Assembly (NCBI RefSeq): GCF_902801725.1
Contig: NZ_CADCJB010000004.1
Coordinates: 1-64,000, forward strand
Direction of reading: 5' to 3'
DNA length: 64,000 nt
DNA from: an uncultured Methanobrevibacter sp.
Lineage (GTDB): Archaea > Methanobacteriota > Methanobacteria > Methanobacteriales > Methanobacteriaceae
The translations under genes were made by a program, and so were the position numbers. Below are positions 63,290 through 64,000 of this stretch, piece after piece. The notes beneath the pieces are model-generated. The model was not told the origin of the DNA. It saw nothing but the letters and a program-made list of their open reading frames with translations, and ran no database searches. Numbering within the stretch: position 1 is the first letter of the stretch; each line of letters starts with the position of its first letter.

Positions 63290-63940
63290 ATGACAAAAAT
63301 CATCATTTATACAGGACTATCACTTCCATTCAAGGAAGCAAAAGAGATTTTGGATTCACACGATGACATTGAAGTGATATACAAAAGGCCAATTAAAAGA
63401 GGAGAGTTAAATTTAGCATTGAATGAAAATCCAGACATCATTGCCATAATCGACGGCGTTTTTCATCAAAGCTCCGCTGTAGGACATAAAGAAATCTTAA
63501 ACGTTTTAAGAAAAGGAATTAAAGTTTATGGAGCATCAAGTATGGGTGCTTTGAGAGCATCTGAACTTGACACATTAGGAATGATTGGCATAGGATACTG
63601 TTATGAACAATACACCTCTGGCGCGATTGATTCCGATGATGAAGTTGCAGTAATGCTGGACAGTGAAAGTTTAGAAGCACTTTCCGTGCCTTTAATAAAT
63701 ATGAGATATGTTTTTACAAATGCCGTCAGTGAAAATATTATAACCGAAGAAGAAAAAGATGAACTGTTAATCATCGCCAAGAAAACCCATTACCCAAAGA
63801 GAAACTACTCTTCAATATTAAGCGAATCCGATTTGGATATTGACAAAAAAGGAAATCTAATAAATTTCATTCGTGAAAGTGATGACATTAAAAAAGAAGA
63901 TGCAAAATCTTTATTGAAACATCTAAAATCAATTGCATGA
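63290..63940 (+). CDS. tfuA: TfuA-related McrA-glycine thioamidation protein
   Basis: Partner of YcaO in McrA thioglycine formation, probably delivering sulfide. The 216-residue protein has the TfuA core: DIIAIIDGVFHQSSAVGHKEIL, KVYGASSMGALRASEL, GMIGIGYCYEQYTSG and DDEVAVML. Its start follows the ycaO stop by four bases. After its stop, the last 60 bases of the window contain no further gene. Confidence 0.95.
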   Translation: MTKIIIYTGLSLPFKEAKEILDSHDDIEVIYKRPIKRGELNLALNENPDIIAIIDGVFHQSSAVGHKEILNVLRKGIKVYGASSMGALRASELDTLGMIGIGYCYEQYTSGAIDSDDEVAVMLDSESLEALSVPLINMRYVFTNAVSENIITEEEKDELLIIAKKTHYPKRNYSSILSESDLDIDKKGNLINFIRESDDIKKEDAKSLLKHLKSIA

Positions 63941-64000
63941 TATATCATGAATGAAAAAATATTTAGAAATTGAACGGTAAAATAAATTTAAACCAAACAA

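Overview
The window is AT-rich archaeal DNA, most likely from a Methanobrevibacter-type gut or rumen methanogen (Methanobacteriales). The evidence is an archaeal A-type ATP synthase operon, the YcaO/TfuA pair that thioamidates methyl-coenzyme M reductase, TiaS, archaeal Thg1, a class III (QxSxE) pilin, a giant adhesin-like protein with beta-helix and DUF11 repeats, and GGTGAT ribosome-binding sites and TATA boxes typical of the group. I see no tRNA, rRNA or CRISPR array. The genus is an inference.

Layout. 1-6300 (minus): A-type ATP synthase operon H-I-K-E-C-F-A, with A cut by the window edge and K frameshifted. 6460-15160 (mostly minus): small membrane or hypothetical genes and a nitroreductase, then a run of carboxylate enzymes (short citrate synthase/citryl-CoA lyase type, class I fumarase-like alpha subunit, U32-like barrel, MmgE/PrpD) and two tandem copies of a two-gene membrane module (DUF3100-type protein plus a small partner). 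15346-25600: conserved housekeeping genes (TiaS, an archaeal regulator that appears to lack part of its HTH, SerA, JAMM protease, Thg1, NadX, PRC-barrel protein, tRNA-binding protein, lactaldehyde-dehydrogenase-like ALDH). 25657-30680: DUF4013 membrane protein, Sfp-type phosphopantetheinyl transferase, an RsbW-like kinase with an RsbU/SpoIIE-like phosphatase, and a pilin with a TadC-like protein.

30870-38644 (minus) is one adhesin-like gene of about 2,580 codons. It is split by a 2-bp insertion and has no normal start codon. A TPR membrane protein follows. 40200-45480 (plus) is an iron/metal locus: an operator region with DtxR-like palindromes, FeoB, FeoA, a zinc-ribbon protein, a DUF6110-like protein and an atypical P1B-type ATPase. 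It is followed by a MacB-like ABC transporter. 48650-61320 is accessory: TrkH, a BASS-family transporter, a DUF2207-like orphan, surface-glycan genes (GT2, GtrA, GT39, polysaccharide deacetylase, acyltransferase), an MFS exporter, a TetR regulator and an M24 peptidase. 61438-63940 holds a site-2-type protease, YcaO and TfuA.

The two systems I would follow up first are the carboxylate cluster with its duplicated transporters (about 7.5-15.2 kb), whose pathway I cannot name, and the metal locus at 40.2-45.5 kb, where three related operator elements surround the promoter of an operon ending in an unusual metal ATPase. Two genes, atpK and the adhesin, are broken in repetitive DNA. An assembly error must be excluded before either is read as biology.
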